A stretch of 64,000 nt of DNA from the NCBI RefSeq assembly GCF_028869115.1, contig NZ_CP079800.1:1860001-1924000 (forward strand), given 5' to 3'. Source of the stretch: Pseudemcibacter aquimaris (GTDB lineage: Bacteria > Pseudomonadota > Alphaproteobacteria > Sphingomonadales > Emcibacteraceae). Below, in pieces: positions 24,322 through 32,940 of the stretch (position 1 is the first letter of the stretch; every line of letters starts with the position of its first letter). The position numbers and the translations under genes were made by a program. The notes below the pieces were generated by a model. The model saw only the letters and a list, made by a program, of their open reading frames with translations. It was not told where the DNA came from and did no database searches.

Positions 24322-25695
24322 ATGGCAAGACCAAAACGCATTTATGTTTGTAATTCATGCGGCAGCACATATTCAAAATGGGCGGGCCAATGCGAAGGGT
24401 GCGGCGAATGGAATACCCTTACTGAGGAAGCATCGGAAAACAGCCCTACCGGCCTTGGCAAATCATCAAACGCCAAAGGCAACATCATTGAATTATCCGC
24501 ATTAAAGGGCGAAGACGAAGCCCTGCCCCGAATGAAATCGGGCATTGGTGAATTTGACCGCGTTACTGGCGGCGGCCTTGTGCCCGGTTCAGCGATCCTG
24601 ATCGGTGGTGATCCGGGTATTGGTAAATCAACCATTCTTTTACAATCCATGAGCAAGCTTGCCGATGGCGGCCATAAAACCGTTTATATTTCCGGCGAGG
24701 AATCCGTGGCCCAGGTTAGAATGCGTGCGAAACGTCTGGGACTTGCGGAAAGTAATGTTGAACTGGGATCAGAAACCAATCTTCGCGATATCCTTGCCAC
24801 CCTTTCAAAGGGCGACTGCCCGGATGTTGTGGTGATCGACAGTATCCAGACCATGTATGCGGACACCATCGAATCCGCCCCCGGAACGGTGGCGCAGGTT
24901 CGCACATCCGCGCAGGAATTAATCCGGTTCGCGAAAAAGAAAAATGTATGCGTTCTTCTGGTCGGGCATGTCACCAAAGACGGACAAATTGCTGGCCCAC
25001 GCGTGATGGAACATATGGTTGATACCGTTCTTTATTTCGAAGGGGATCGCGGCCATCAATTCAGAATTTTACGCGCGGTGAAAAACCGTTTCGGTGGCAC
25101 TGATGAAATCGGTGTCTTTGAAATGGGTGAACTGGGGCTGTCCGAAGTATCAAACCCGTCTGCATTATTCCTTGGGGACCGTGACGGTGATGTGGTTGGT
25201 TCCGCCGTATTTGCGGGCATGGAAGGGTCACGCCCAATGCTTGTTGAGGTACAAGCACTTGTGGCGCAAAGTTCCCTTGGCACACCTCGCCGCGCTGTTG
25301 TTGGGTGGGATAGCGCGCGTCTTGCGATGATTATCGCTGTGCTTGATGCCAGATGTGGTCTTGGGCTTGGGGCCTTTGATATTTATTTAAATGTGGCGGG
25401 CGGCCTTAAAATTTCAGAACCAGCAGCCGACCTTGCGGTTGCGGCGGCGCTTATATCATCATTATCCGGTGACCCGATCGCCGAAGAAACGGTTATTTTT
25501 GGTGAAATCGCGCTGTCCGGGGAAATCAGACCAGTCGGACAAGCGGACGCCAGATTAAAAGAAGCGGAAAAGCTTGGCTTTACCCAAGCCTTTATTCCGT
25601 CAAAAATGAAGTTTAAAAATAAGAAAATAAAAACAGCCGAGCTTGACCAACTGATCAAACTTGTGGATATAATCGCACCAAATCTTGGTGAATAA
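24322..25695 (+). CDS. radA: DNA repair protein RadA
   Basis: RadA is a hexameric helicase that extends strand exchange in recombination. The 457-residue protein has the N-terminal C4 zinc finger (C10, C13, C24, C27), Walker A GGDPGIGKST (95-104), the RadA-specific KNRFGGTDEIGVFEM motif and a C-terminal Lon-protease-like domain without the protease dyad. Its 3' end overlaps the predicted start region of cvpA. Confidence 0.95.
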   Translation: MARPKRIYVCNSCGSTYSKWAGQCEGCGEWNTLTEEASENSPTGLGKSSNAKGNIIELSALKGEDEALPRMKSGIGEFDRVTGGGLVPGSAILIGGDPGIGKSTILLQSMSKLADGGHKTVYISGEESVAQVRMRAKRLGLAESNVELGSETNLRDILATLSKGDCPDVVVIDSIQTMYADTIESAPGTVAQVRTSAQELIRFAKKKNVCVLLVGHVTKDGQIAGPRVMEHMVDTVLYFEGDRGHQFRILRAVKNRFGGTDEIGVFEMGELGLSEVSNPSALFLGDRDGDVVGSAVFAGMEGSRPMLVEVQALVAQSSLGTPRRAVVGWDSARLAMIIAVLDARCGLGLGAFDIYLNVAGGLKISEPAADLAVAAALISSLSGDPIAEETVIFGEIALSGEIRPVGQADARLKEAEKLGFTQAFIPSKMKFKNKKIKTAELDQLIKLVDIIAPNLGE

Positions 25696-26341
25696 GAGAA
25701 AGGATAAGACCATTAACGCTATTGATATTGCAGTATTAATTGTTATCGGCGCATCCGTTGTTATCGCAATTACCCGTGGGTTCACCACAGAAGCACTTAG
25801 TCTTGTTGCATGGGTTGCAGCGATTATCGTGACCTTACAAGGCCATCCTTATCTTTATCCCATTATCGTTGATTTCGTTCAGCCGGACTTTATGGCCAGC
25901 ATGATCACCTATGCCGCGCTGGGTATATTCAGTTTGATTATTTTCAAATTCATTGCGGTGATGGTCGGTAAAATGATCAAAGAAAGCCATATTGGCGCAC
26001 TTGACCGTGGCCTTGGCGCATTATTCGGCATGCTGCGCGGTATGTTGATCGTAAGTTTTCTTTACTTACTAACAACACCATTTTATTCACCGGGCAATTA
26101 CCCAGAATGGTTTGAAGAGGCAAAATCAAGACCGCTTATTGAATATGGCGCAAGCGTTATCAATGCATTAAACCCATATAAAGATGACATTGATTTCGAA
26201 GAACGTAGAAAAGATATGGAAGCGCTAGACCGCTTGAAAGATATGGTTCCGTCGTTCCCAACCGAAAGCGGTGACGCCGGATATGAACAGAAAAATCGTG
26301 ATGAACTTGATAAATTAATAAAAGAAAGTTCAAATACATAA
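25685..26341 (+). CDS. cvpA: CvpA family membrane protein
   Basis: A CvpA/colicin V production family protein of about 210-218 residues with four predicted membrane helices (INAIDIAVLIVIGASVV, ALSLVAWVAAIIVTL, MITYAALGIFSLIIF, RGMLIVSFLYLL) and a charged soluble tail. It precedes purF, as in many Proteobacteria. The start is uncertain. TTG (25685) or GTG (25688) inside radA lack a ribosome site. GAGAAAGGA at 25696-25704 is well spaced from an ATT at 25712, where the family N-terminus (M-NALDIxVL) would begin. The listed start is the longest option. Confidence 0.85.
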   Translation: MVNKRKDKTINAIDIAVLIVIGASVVIAITRGFTTEALSLVAWVAAIIVTLQGHPYLYPIIVDFVQPDFMASMITYAALGIFSLIIFKFIAVMVGKMIKESHIGALDRGLGALFGMLRGMLIVSFLYLLTTPFYSPGNYPEWFEEAKSRPLIEYGASVINALNPYKDDIDFEERRKDMEALDRLKDMVPSFPTESGDAGYEQKNRDELDKLIKESSNT

Positions 26342-26349
26342 AAAAAAAG

Positions 26350-26378
26350 TTCACAAATAAGACAATTAGCAATATATA
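26350..26378 (+). promoter_or_regulatory. probable promoter of purF
   Basis: TTCACA (26350-26355), a 17-base spacer and TATATA (26373-26378) lie 34 bases before the purF ATG. A short repeat, GGGG...CCCC, follows at the expected transcription start. No PurR-type or riboswitch sequence was recognised. Confidence 0.45.
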
Positions 26379-26411
26379 GGGGGCATATTGACCCCATAAA
26401 GAGTTGGATTA

Positions 26412-27911
26412 ATGACGGATCATCATACGCCTTCGAATTCTTCGCCCCTTCCTTTAACCACGTCACCATTTGATGACGATAAATTCCACGATGAATGTGG
26501 TGTTTTTGGTGTTTATAATACACCGGAAGCCTCGACCCATGCGGTGCTTGGGCTTCATTCACTGCAACACCGCGGACAGGAAGCCGCCGGCATCGTTAGT
26601 TTCCATGAAGGACAGTTTTATTCCCACAAGTCGCTTGGCCACGTTGCGGATAACTTTAACACCCAGCCGGTGATTTCGTCACTACCCGGAAACAGTGCCA
26701 TTGGCCACGTCCGTTATTCCACATCGGGCGGTGCGGGACTTCGTAATGTTCAGCCATTATTTGCTGATCTTGCAAGCGGCGGATTCGCCGTTGCCCATAA
26801 CGGCAATCTGACCAATGCACTTACGCTACGTAAGCAGCTTGTGCAAAAAGGTGCGATTTTCCAATCAACATCCGATTCAGAAGTTGTCATCCATCTGATC
26901 GCGACAAGCACATATCTGAACTTACAAGATAAATTTATTGATGCAATGCGCCGGATTGAAGGCGCATTTGCATTCGTGGCCCTTGCTGAAGATTGCCTGA
27001 TCGGTGCGCGTGACCCACTTGGTGTGCGTCCGCTTGTTCTTGGTAAGCTACATGACGACAGTTATATTTTTGCCTCGGAAACATGTGCACTTGATATTAT
27101 CGGCGCGGATTATATCCGTGACGTTGAACCGGGCGAAGTTGTCACCATTTCTGAAAAGGGACTGGAAAGCACAAAACCATTTCCATCAGTCAGCCCGCGC
27201 CCGTGTATTTTTGAACATGTGTATTTCTCACGTCCAGACAGCCTGACAAGCGGCACCAGCGTTTATAAGGTTCGTAAAAACATAGGCCGTGAACTGGCGA
27301 AAGAATGTCAGTTAAATGCCGACCTTGTTGTTCCTGTTCCGGATAGTGGCGTTCCCGCCGCCATCGGATACGCTCAAGAAGCAGGCATTCCGTTTGAACT
27401 GGGTATCATCAGAAACCATTATGTGGGCCGTACATTCATTGAACCGTCTGATACCATTCGTCACTTGGGCGTAAAGCTTAAGCATAATGCAAACCGTGGT
27501 GAGCTTGACGGTAAGATTGTTGTGCTAATTGATGATAGTATCGTTCGCGGTACAACATCGGTTAAAATCGTTGATATGGTTCGCCAAGCTGGCGCAAAAG
27601 AAGTGCATATGTATATCGCATCACCGCCAACAACCGATCCATGTTATTACGGTGTTGATACACCGGATAAAGAAAAGCTACTCGCATCCAACATGACCAT
27701 TGATGAAATGGCAGAACATATCGGCGCAGACAGCCTTAAATTCATTTCCATTGATGGGCTTTACCGTGCGGTTGGCGAAGATAACCGTAACAAAGAATGC
27801 CCACAATATTGCGATGCTTGCTTTAGCGGTGAATACCCAACACCACTAACCGATAACAATGCATCCGATGCGGATAAACAATTTTCATTATTAACGGATA
27901 GCCGCGCATGA
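26412..27911 (+). CDS. purF: amidophosphoribosyltransferase PurF
   Basis: PurF makes 5-phosphoribosylamine, the first committed step of purine synthesis. The 499-residue protein has a short propeptide ending before C29 in HDECGVFG, the predicted N-terminal glutaminase nucleophile after processing. The phosphoribosyltransferase half has the PRPP loop VLIDDSIVRGTT and the cysteine-containing tail ECPQYCDACFSGEYPT. It overlaps the downstream SDR by four bases. Confidence 0.96.
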   Translation: MTDHHTPSNSSPLPLTTSPFDDDKFHDECGVFGVYNTPEASTHAVLGLHSLQHRGQEAAGIVSFHEGQFYSHKSLGHVADNFNTQPVISSLPGNSAIGHVRYSTSGGAGLRNVQPLFADLASGGFAVAHNGNLTNALTLRKQLVQKGAIFQSTSDSEVVIHLIATSTYLNLQDKFIDAMRRIEGAFAFVALAEDCLIGARDPLGVRPLVLGKLHDDSYIFASETCALDIIGADYIRDVEPGEVVTISEKGLESTKPFPSVSPRPCIFEHVYFSRPDSLTSGTSVYKVRKNIGRELAKECQLNADLVVPVPDSGVPAAIGYAQEAGIPFELGIIRNHYVGRTFIEPSDTIRHLGVKLKHNANRGELDGKIVVLIDDSIVRGTTSVKIVDMVRQAGAKEVHMYIASPPTTDPCYYGVDTPDKEKLLASNMTIDEMAEHIGADSLKFISIDGLYRAVGEDNRNKECPQYCDACFSGEYPTPLTDNNASDADKQFSLLTDSRA

Positions 27912-28648
27912 CCCTGCAAGGAAAAGTCGCCATTGTAACCGGCGCGTCACGTGGCATTGGCCGCGCTACTGCTGTCGCCCTTGCTGAACAAGGCGCCCAC
28001 ATCATCGCAATCGCCAGAACCGTTGGTTCGCTTGAAGACTTAGATGATAAAATCAAAGCCGTCAGCGGTGAAAACGCGACATTAGTACCGCTTGATCTAA
28101 CCGATTATGACGCCATTGACCGTCTTGGTGGGGTGATTTATGAAAAATGGGGCAAGCTTGATATTTTGGTGGGTAACGCGGGCTTCCTTGGTGACATCAC
28201 ACCGGTTAGCCATCTTAAACCAAAAACATTTGATAAACTGATGAATATCAATGTAACCGCCAATTTCCGCCTGATCAGATCACTTGATCCGCTATTACGC
28301 GCCGCGGACCATGGCCGTGCCGTCTTTATGGGTTCATCCAATGTCGCTAGAAACCCGCGTCATTTCTGGGGCGGTTACGCGACCAGTAAAGCCGCACTGG
28401 AATGTCTGGTAAAAACCTATGCGCAGGAAGTTGAAATGTCAAACCTGCGTGTGAATATTTTAAACCCAGGGCCAATCAGAACGGCAATGCGCGCGAAAGC
28501 GGCCCCAGGCGAAGATCCAAATTCACTGGATACACCAGAAGACTTGATGCCATTAATGCTGCAGTTATGTTCCGAAGAATTCACCGACAATGGTATCGTC
28601 GCGGATTATAAAATGTGGAAAGAAGATAAGAATAACTTCTTCTTTTAA
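27908..28648 (+). CDS. short-chain dehydrogenase/reductase downstream of purF
   Basis: A 246-residue SDR with TGASRGIG, GNAG (where NNAG is usual), a serine in MGSSNVA and Y-x-x-x-K in GGYATSKAA. It overlaps purF by four bases (ATGA). I recall an SDR in this position in many alphaproteobacteria, so the pairing looks conserved, although no purine role is established to my knowledge. The C-terminus is unusually Phe-rich (NNFFF). It meets the thioesterase gene tail to tail with a four-base overlap. Confidence 0.87.
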   Translation: MTLQGKVAIVTGASRGIGRATAVALAEQGAHIIAIARTVGSLEDLDDKIKAVSGENATLVPLDLTDYDAIDRLGGVIYEKWGKLDILVGNAGFLGDITPVSHLKPKTFDKLMNINVTANFRLIRSLDPLLRAADHGRAVFMGSSNVARNPRHFWGGYATSKAALECLVKTYAQEVEMSNLRVNILNPGPIRTAMRAKAAPGEDPNSLDTPEDLMPLMLQLCSEEFTDNGIVADYKMWKEDKNNFFF

Positions 28649-29073
28649 TCAACCAAGAAACCAGACGCGAGCTTTTTAAATTCATCACTCATGGGTTCTG
28701 ATTTCCGTTTATTAAGATCAAAGATGACGGCTTTTTCCTCGCATGATGCGATAAGGCTGTCATCAAGACTGCTGAACATATAGTGCATAGCGGTGAATGA
28801 CGATGTGCCAAGCTTCACAAAGCCGCTTTTTACGTAAAACACGCCACCTTCGCGGATTTCATTGATGAATTTCATATTCATTTCCAGGTCAACAAACCCG
28901 GTTTCACCGTCCAATTCAAGCCCGCATGCTTTCACCAGTTCATAACTGGCCTCATCAAAAACGGTCGCATATTCGCGTACGGTCATATGGCCCATCTGAT
29001 CACACATGGAAAGATCAACGAGGTTCCCGCCCGTTTCAATTAAATTCCCTTTTGGACAATCACTTTGTAGCAT
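28645..29073 (-). CDS. hotdog-fold acyl-CoA thioesterase
   Basis: A 142-residue 4HBT-type thioesterase with DLSMCDQMGHMTVREYATVFDEA, where the Asp and surrounding residues fit the hotdog active-site helix. Small thioesterases of this sort accompany beta-keto acid cleavage enzymes in carnitine catabolism, where they release betaine from betainyl-CoA. Its start lies inside the end of the upstream cleavage-enzyme gene (14-base overlap), so the two are coupled and probably act in sequence. Confidence 0.8.
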   Translation of the reverse strand: MLQSDCPKGNLIETGGNLVDLSMCDQMGHMTVREYATVFDEASYELVKACGLELDGETGFVDLEMNMKFINEIREGGVFYVKSGFVKLGTSSFTAMHYMFSSLDDSLIASCEEKAVIFDLNKRKSEPMSDEFKKLASGFLVD

Positions 29074-30004
29074 TTATTTTGTCCCTTCCTTTAAGTCCCA
29101 ATCGTTCGCGTGCCTCATCCGGCTCAGCTATATTATACCCTAATTCCTTGATAATTGTGCGAATTTTTTGAACTTGCGCTGCGTTGCTGGTGGCAAGCTG
29201 CTTATCAGGCATGATTAAACTGTCCTCTAACCCGACGCGTACATTGCCTCCTAAAATCACCGCCATTGTCGCCAGTGGTATTTGTTGCAAGCCCGCCCCA
29301 AGCACCGAAAATTCAAAATTTTCCGGGCCCAAAACACGGTCAGCATGATTTTTCATGGCCATAAGGTTTTCCGGGCTGGCGCCAATACCGCCCATTACCC
29401 CCATGACAAACTGAATATAAAGCGGTGCTTTTACTTTGCCGGTTTTAAGGTAATAACCCAGCGTATCAATATGGCCCATGTCATAACATTCAAATTCAAA
29501 CTTTGCCCCCTGCCCGTCACCAAGGTCGCTTAAGATATTATCGATGTCTTCGTATGTGTTTTTGAATGTGGTGCTTCTTGTCGCATTCAGTAATTCCGGT
29601 TCCCAATCATGTTTCCAGTCATCATACCTGTCTTTTAAGGTAAAAATACCGAAATTCATCGCCCCCATGTTAAGTGAACACATTTCCGGCGCGATATGGC
29701 GCGCGGGCGCAAGACGTTGATCCAACGTCATTAACGAACTGCCACCCGTTGAAATATTTAACACCGCGTCTGTTGCCTGATGAATTTGCGGGATAAAGCC
29801 CATAAAATCATCTACCTTGGCACTGGGGCGGCCGTTTTCCGGATCACGTGCATGCAAATGAACAATGGATGCACCGGCATCCGCCGCATCGATTGCCGCT
29901 GTTGCGATCTCTGAGCCCGTCACCGGAAGGTGGTCGCTCATGGTCGGAGTATAGATGGAACCTGTCACTGCGCAGGTGATAATAATATTTTTCTTTTTCG
30001 CCAT
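29060..30004 (-). CDS. beta-keto acid cleavage enzyme (BKACE, DUF849)
   Basis: A 314-residue TIM-barrel enzyme of the BKACE family, which splits a beta-keto acid with acetyl-CoA into acetoacetate and a new acyl-CoA. The N-terminus IITCAVTGS and the zinc-binding H49/H51 in IVHLHARDPENG are diagnostic. NISTGGS, LNMGAMNFG and GLEDSLIMPD are conserved pocket segments. Known substrates in the family include 3-keto-5-aminohexanoate and dehydrocarnitine. The actual substrate depends on residues I cannot assign. It is coupled to the thioesterase and divergent from an aminotransferase. Confidence 0.88.
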   Translation of the reverse strand: MAKKKNIIITCAVTGSIYTPTMSDHLPVTGSEIATAAIDAADAGASIVHLHARDPENGRPSAKVDDFMGFIPQIHQATDAVLNISTGGSSLMTLDQRLAPARHIAPEMCSLNMGAMNFGIFTLKDRYDDWKHDWEPELLNATRSTTFKNTYEDIDNILSDLGDGQGAKFEFECYDMGHIDTLGYYLKTGKVKAPLYIQFVMGVMGGIGASPENLMAMKNHADRVLGPENFEFSVLGAGLQQIPLATMAVILGGNVRVGLEDSLIMPDKQLATSNAAQVQKIRTIIKELGYNIAEPDEARERLGLKGRDKINATK

Positions 30005-30074
30005 TTTTTAGGTTTCTTTTCTAACTGTTTCATCCATAATGCAGGGGGGAAGTTATTTAGTCAACCAGTTGAAA

Positions 30075-31400
30075 ATGAAAATGAAATCACACCTTTTTTA
30101 TCAAACACGTGACCGTAAACCGATGCTTGATCGCGCAGAGGGCATTTACATGTGGGACGTGAATGGCAAACGATATATTGATGGCTCAAGCGGGGCCATG
30201 GTTTCAAACATCGGCCACAGTAATGAAAATGTACTGGCGGCGATGAAAGCGCAAATGGAAAAATCCACGTTTGGTTACCGCCTTCATTTTGAAAATGAAC
30301 CCGCGGAAAAGCTCGCATCCCGTGTCGCTGAATTAAGCCCCGATGGCCATGATAAAATATTTTTCGTTTCCGGTGGTTCAGAAGCCGTGGAAAGCGCGGT
30401 AAAGCTGGCAAGACAATGTGCATATGCACGAGGTGATCTTAATAAAACAAAGGTCATTTCCCGTTCCCCGTCATATCATGGCGGCACGATGGGTGCGTTA
30501 TCACTGACCAGTTATGGCCCGTTAAATGATCCGTTTAAAGGGATGACAATGGATGTGCCACATATCCCGTCCCCAAGTTGTTATCTTGATACGGATGACT
30601 TGCCCGATGATATTCTGGGACTTAAGTATGCGGATTATCTTTATGATAAAATTCTGGAAATTGGCGCGGACAATGTTCTTGCCTTTATCATGGAACCGGT
30701 TGGCGGGGCGTCCACAGGCGCACTTGTGGCACCAGATAGTTATTATAAACGCATTCGTGATATTTGTGATGAATTTGGTATTTTTCTTATATATGACGAG
30801 GTTATGACAGGTGTCGGCAGAACCGGAAAATTCCTGGCGTGCGAACATTGGAATATCAACCCCGACATCATCGCCACATCAAAAGGGTTCGGCGCGGGTT
30901 ACGTTCCCCTGGGCGCCATGACCGCGAAACAGGAAATCGTTGATACGGTTCTGGATAGCGGCGGATTTCAGCATGGCTATACGTACGCCGGAAACCCGAT
31001 CGCATGTGCGGCGGGGCTTGCGGTGATTGATGAAATTTATAATCAAAACATGATGGAAAATTGTGCGGGCATGGGCGACCGATTGATTGCGGGACTTAAC
31101 ACATTAATGAATGACCATGACATTATCGGTGACGTGCGTGGTAAAGGGCTACTTACCGCATTTGAACTGGTCAGCGACCGTGAGACTATGGAACCGTTAG
31201 CACCGGAAAAACAAGCCTTCAGCAAACTTGTCAATATTGCCTATGATAAGGGGCTGATCATTTATTCAAGGCGCACGCGCGGCGGCTACAGCGGTGATCA
31301 TTTCCTTGTTTGCCCACCAATGATTGTAACCGAAGAACAAATCGACGATATTCTATCCATCATTAACGACAGCCTTAATGAATTAAATAAGGAATTATAA
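30075..31400 (+). CDS. class III (PLP) aminotransferase
   Basis: A 441-residue omega-type aminotransferase. Family markers are GIYMWDVNGKRYIDGSSG near the N-terminus, FFVSGGSEAVESAVKLAR, the PLP-stacking IYDEVMTGVGRTG and the Schiff-base lysine in ATSKGFGAGY. The start at 30075 (MKMKSHLFYQTR) fits related proteins; an in-frame ATG at 30039 would add 12 atypical residues, and no strong ribosome site decides it. Such enzymes act on beta-amino acids, omega-amino acids or polyamines. It is followed after two bases by the deacetylase and diverges from the BKACE gene. Confidence 0.87.
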   Translation: MKMKSHLFYQTRDRKPMLDRAEGIYMWDVNGKRYIDGSSGAMVSNIGHSNENVLAAMKAQMEKSTFGYRLHFENEPAEKLASRVAELSPDGHDKIFFVSGGSEAVESAVKLARQCAYARGDLNKTKVISRSPSYHGGTMGALSLTSYGPLNDPFKGMTMDVPHIPSPSCYLDTDDLPDDILGLKYADYLYDKILEIGADNVLAFIMEPVGGASTGALVAPDSYYKRIRDICDEFGIFLIYDEVMTGVGRTGKFLACEHWNINPDIIATSKGFGAGYVPLGAMTAKQEIVDTVLDSGGFQHGYTYAGNPIACAAGLAVIDEIYNQNMMENCAGMGDRLIAGLNTLMNDHDIIGDVRGKGLLTAFELVSDRETMEPLAPEKQAFSKLVNIAYDKGLIIYSRRTRGGYSGDHFLVCPPMIVTEEQIDDILSIINDSLNELNKEL

Positions 31401-31402
31401 TC

Positions 31403-32425
31403 ATGAAATGTGTTTTTGCCGAAGAACAGATGGCCCACGCGCCGAAAAGCTTTCTGGTGAACGGCGTCATCACATCAACACCGGAAAAACCGGAACGCGC
31501 AGACATATTAAAAAACGCCCTTGAAAAACACGGCCACAGCATCACACGCCCGGGTGATTATGGCCTTGATGCCATTCGCGCGGTTCATGATGACCGATAT
31601 ATTTCCTATCTTGAACGGGCCCACGAACGCTGGTCCCGCATTCCCGGCGCATCAGAAGAAATCATCCCGAACATTCATCCGTTAAACCGCAACAACGGTT
31701 ACCCGAAATCCGTTGCCGCGCAAGCCGGATACCATTCAACCGACACATCCGCCCCCATTTCAAAAGACACATGGCACAGCATTCTCTGGTCCGCATGGAC
31801 AGCGATAGAGGCCAGTGAAATGATCTTAAATGGTGAAAAACATGCCTATGCATTATGTCGCCCACCCGGGCATCATGCATCAAAGGACACGGTGGGTGGT
31901 TTTTGTTATTTCAATAACACGGCGATTGCGACACAAAATTTACTAAAGAAATATTCAAAAATTGCCATTCTTGATGTGGACCTACATCACGGCAACGGCA
32001 CACAGGAAATATTCTATGACCGCGACGACGTTTTGACGTTATCGGTCCATGCTGATCCGGAACGGTTTTACCCGTTTTTCTGGGGTTATACGGATGAAAT
32101 CGGCACGGGCGCTGGCGAAGGATACAATATCAATTACCCCCTTCCCCTTGGTTCTGGTGATGACCCATTCATGGAATGCGTTGAAGACGCCATGAAAAAA
32201 ATCAAAAACTTTGGCGCGGAAGTGGTTGTCATCGCCCTTGGTCTTGATGCATACGAAGGGGACCCATTCGCGGGCCTTGCGGTCACCACCGAAGGATATA
32301 ACCAAATGGCCAAAATCATCGCATCCTACACCGACACCCCTATCCTGATGGTACAGGAAGGCGGTTACATCTGTGATGAGTTAGGTGATAATCTGGTTAG
32401 CTTTTTAAGAGGTATAGAAGACTGA
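31403..32425 (+). CDS. histone-deacetylase-fold amidohydrolase, acetylpolyamine amidohydrolase-like
   Basis: A 340-residue zinc amidohydrolase of the HDAC/APAH superfamily. It has RPPGHHASKDTVGGFCYFNN (the His-His pair), the zinc site DVDLHHGNGTQE plus the Asp in LGLDAYEGDP, and QEGGY, whose tyrosine would polarise the acetyl carbonyl. APAHs remove acetyl groups from acetylputrescine, acetylcadaverine or acetylspermidine. The two-base gap to the aminotransferase suggests that deacetylation exposes the amine for transamination. Confidence 0.88.
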   Translation: MKCVFAEEQMAHAPKSFLVNGVITSTPEKPERADILKNALEKHGHSITRPGDYGLDAIRAVHDDRYISYLERAHERWSRIPGASEEIIPNIHPLNRNNGYPKSVAAQAGYHSTDTSAPISKDTWHSILWSAWTAIEASEMILNGEKHAYALCRPPGHHASKDTVGGFCYFNNTAIATQNLLKKYSKIAILDVDLHHGNGTQEIFYDRDDVLTLSVHADPERFYPFFWGYTDEIGTGAGEGYNINYPLPLGSGDDPFMECVEDAMKKIKNFGAEVVVIALGLDAYEGDPFAGLAVTTEGYNQMAKIIASYTDTPILMVQEGGYICDELGDNLVSFLRGIED

Positions 32426-32489
32426 TATATTAAAACCAGACAAACCATGTTACACAATAAAGAAAAACCACCATCAAGGGGATTTAAAA

Positions 32490-32921
32490 TTGGTAAAAGC
32501 ATTTAATTTCAAACGACTTACAATAATCGCTATTATGTCATTGGCATTTCAAAGCCAGTTTACTTTAGCGCAAGAACTTGGCTTTAAGGATATTTACACC
32601 ATCAGAAAAGGTGCGGAAGGCACGCTTGAACTACCGATGATGCTCGACGCGGAGACAAGACTTGATGGCATTGGTGAATCCAGCGGTAGGCTGCTGTATA
32701 ATTATACTATGATCAATTATCTTGCTACAGATTTAAGCGAAGGATTATTTGCCAAGGCTATATTTGATCAACAGTATAGCCAGTACTGTGATGGCGGTGT
32801 CATGACACAGTTAAGAACCATGGGGATTGAGGTCGATTTCCGTTATTACGACAAAGAAGGTGCTGCAATCGCAGCCATTTTGTTTACGCCGGAAAAGTGC
32901 ACAGAAAAACCTGCTGAATAA
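32490..32921 (+). CDS. secreted protein of unknown function
   Basis: A 143-residue protein with a signal peptide (cut after TLA, about residue 27). The start is TTG at 32490, preceded by AAGGGGA. The mature part is about 116 residues, with two cysteines (one in QYCDGG, one in PEKCTEK) that could form a disulfide. I do not recognise a family. It is alone on the plus strand and convergent with the YeeE transporter gene. Confidence 0.65.
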   Translation: MVKAFNFKRLTIIAIMSLAFQSQFTLAQELGFKDIYTIRKGAEGTLELPMMLDAETRLDGIGESSGRLLYNYTMINYLATDLSEGLFAKAIFDQQYSQYCDGGVMTQLRTMGIEVDFRYYDKEGAAIAAILFTPEKCTEKPAE

Positions 32922-32940
32922 TTATGCAGAAGCCAATAAT

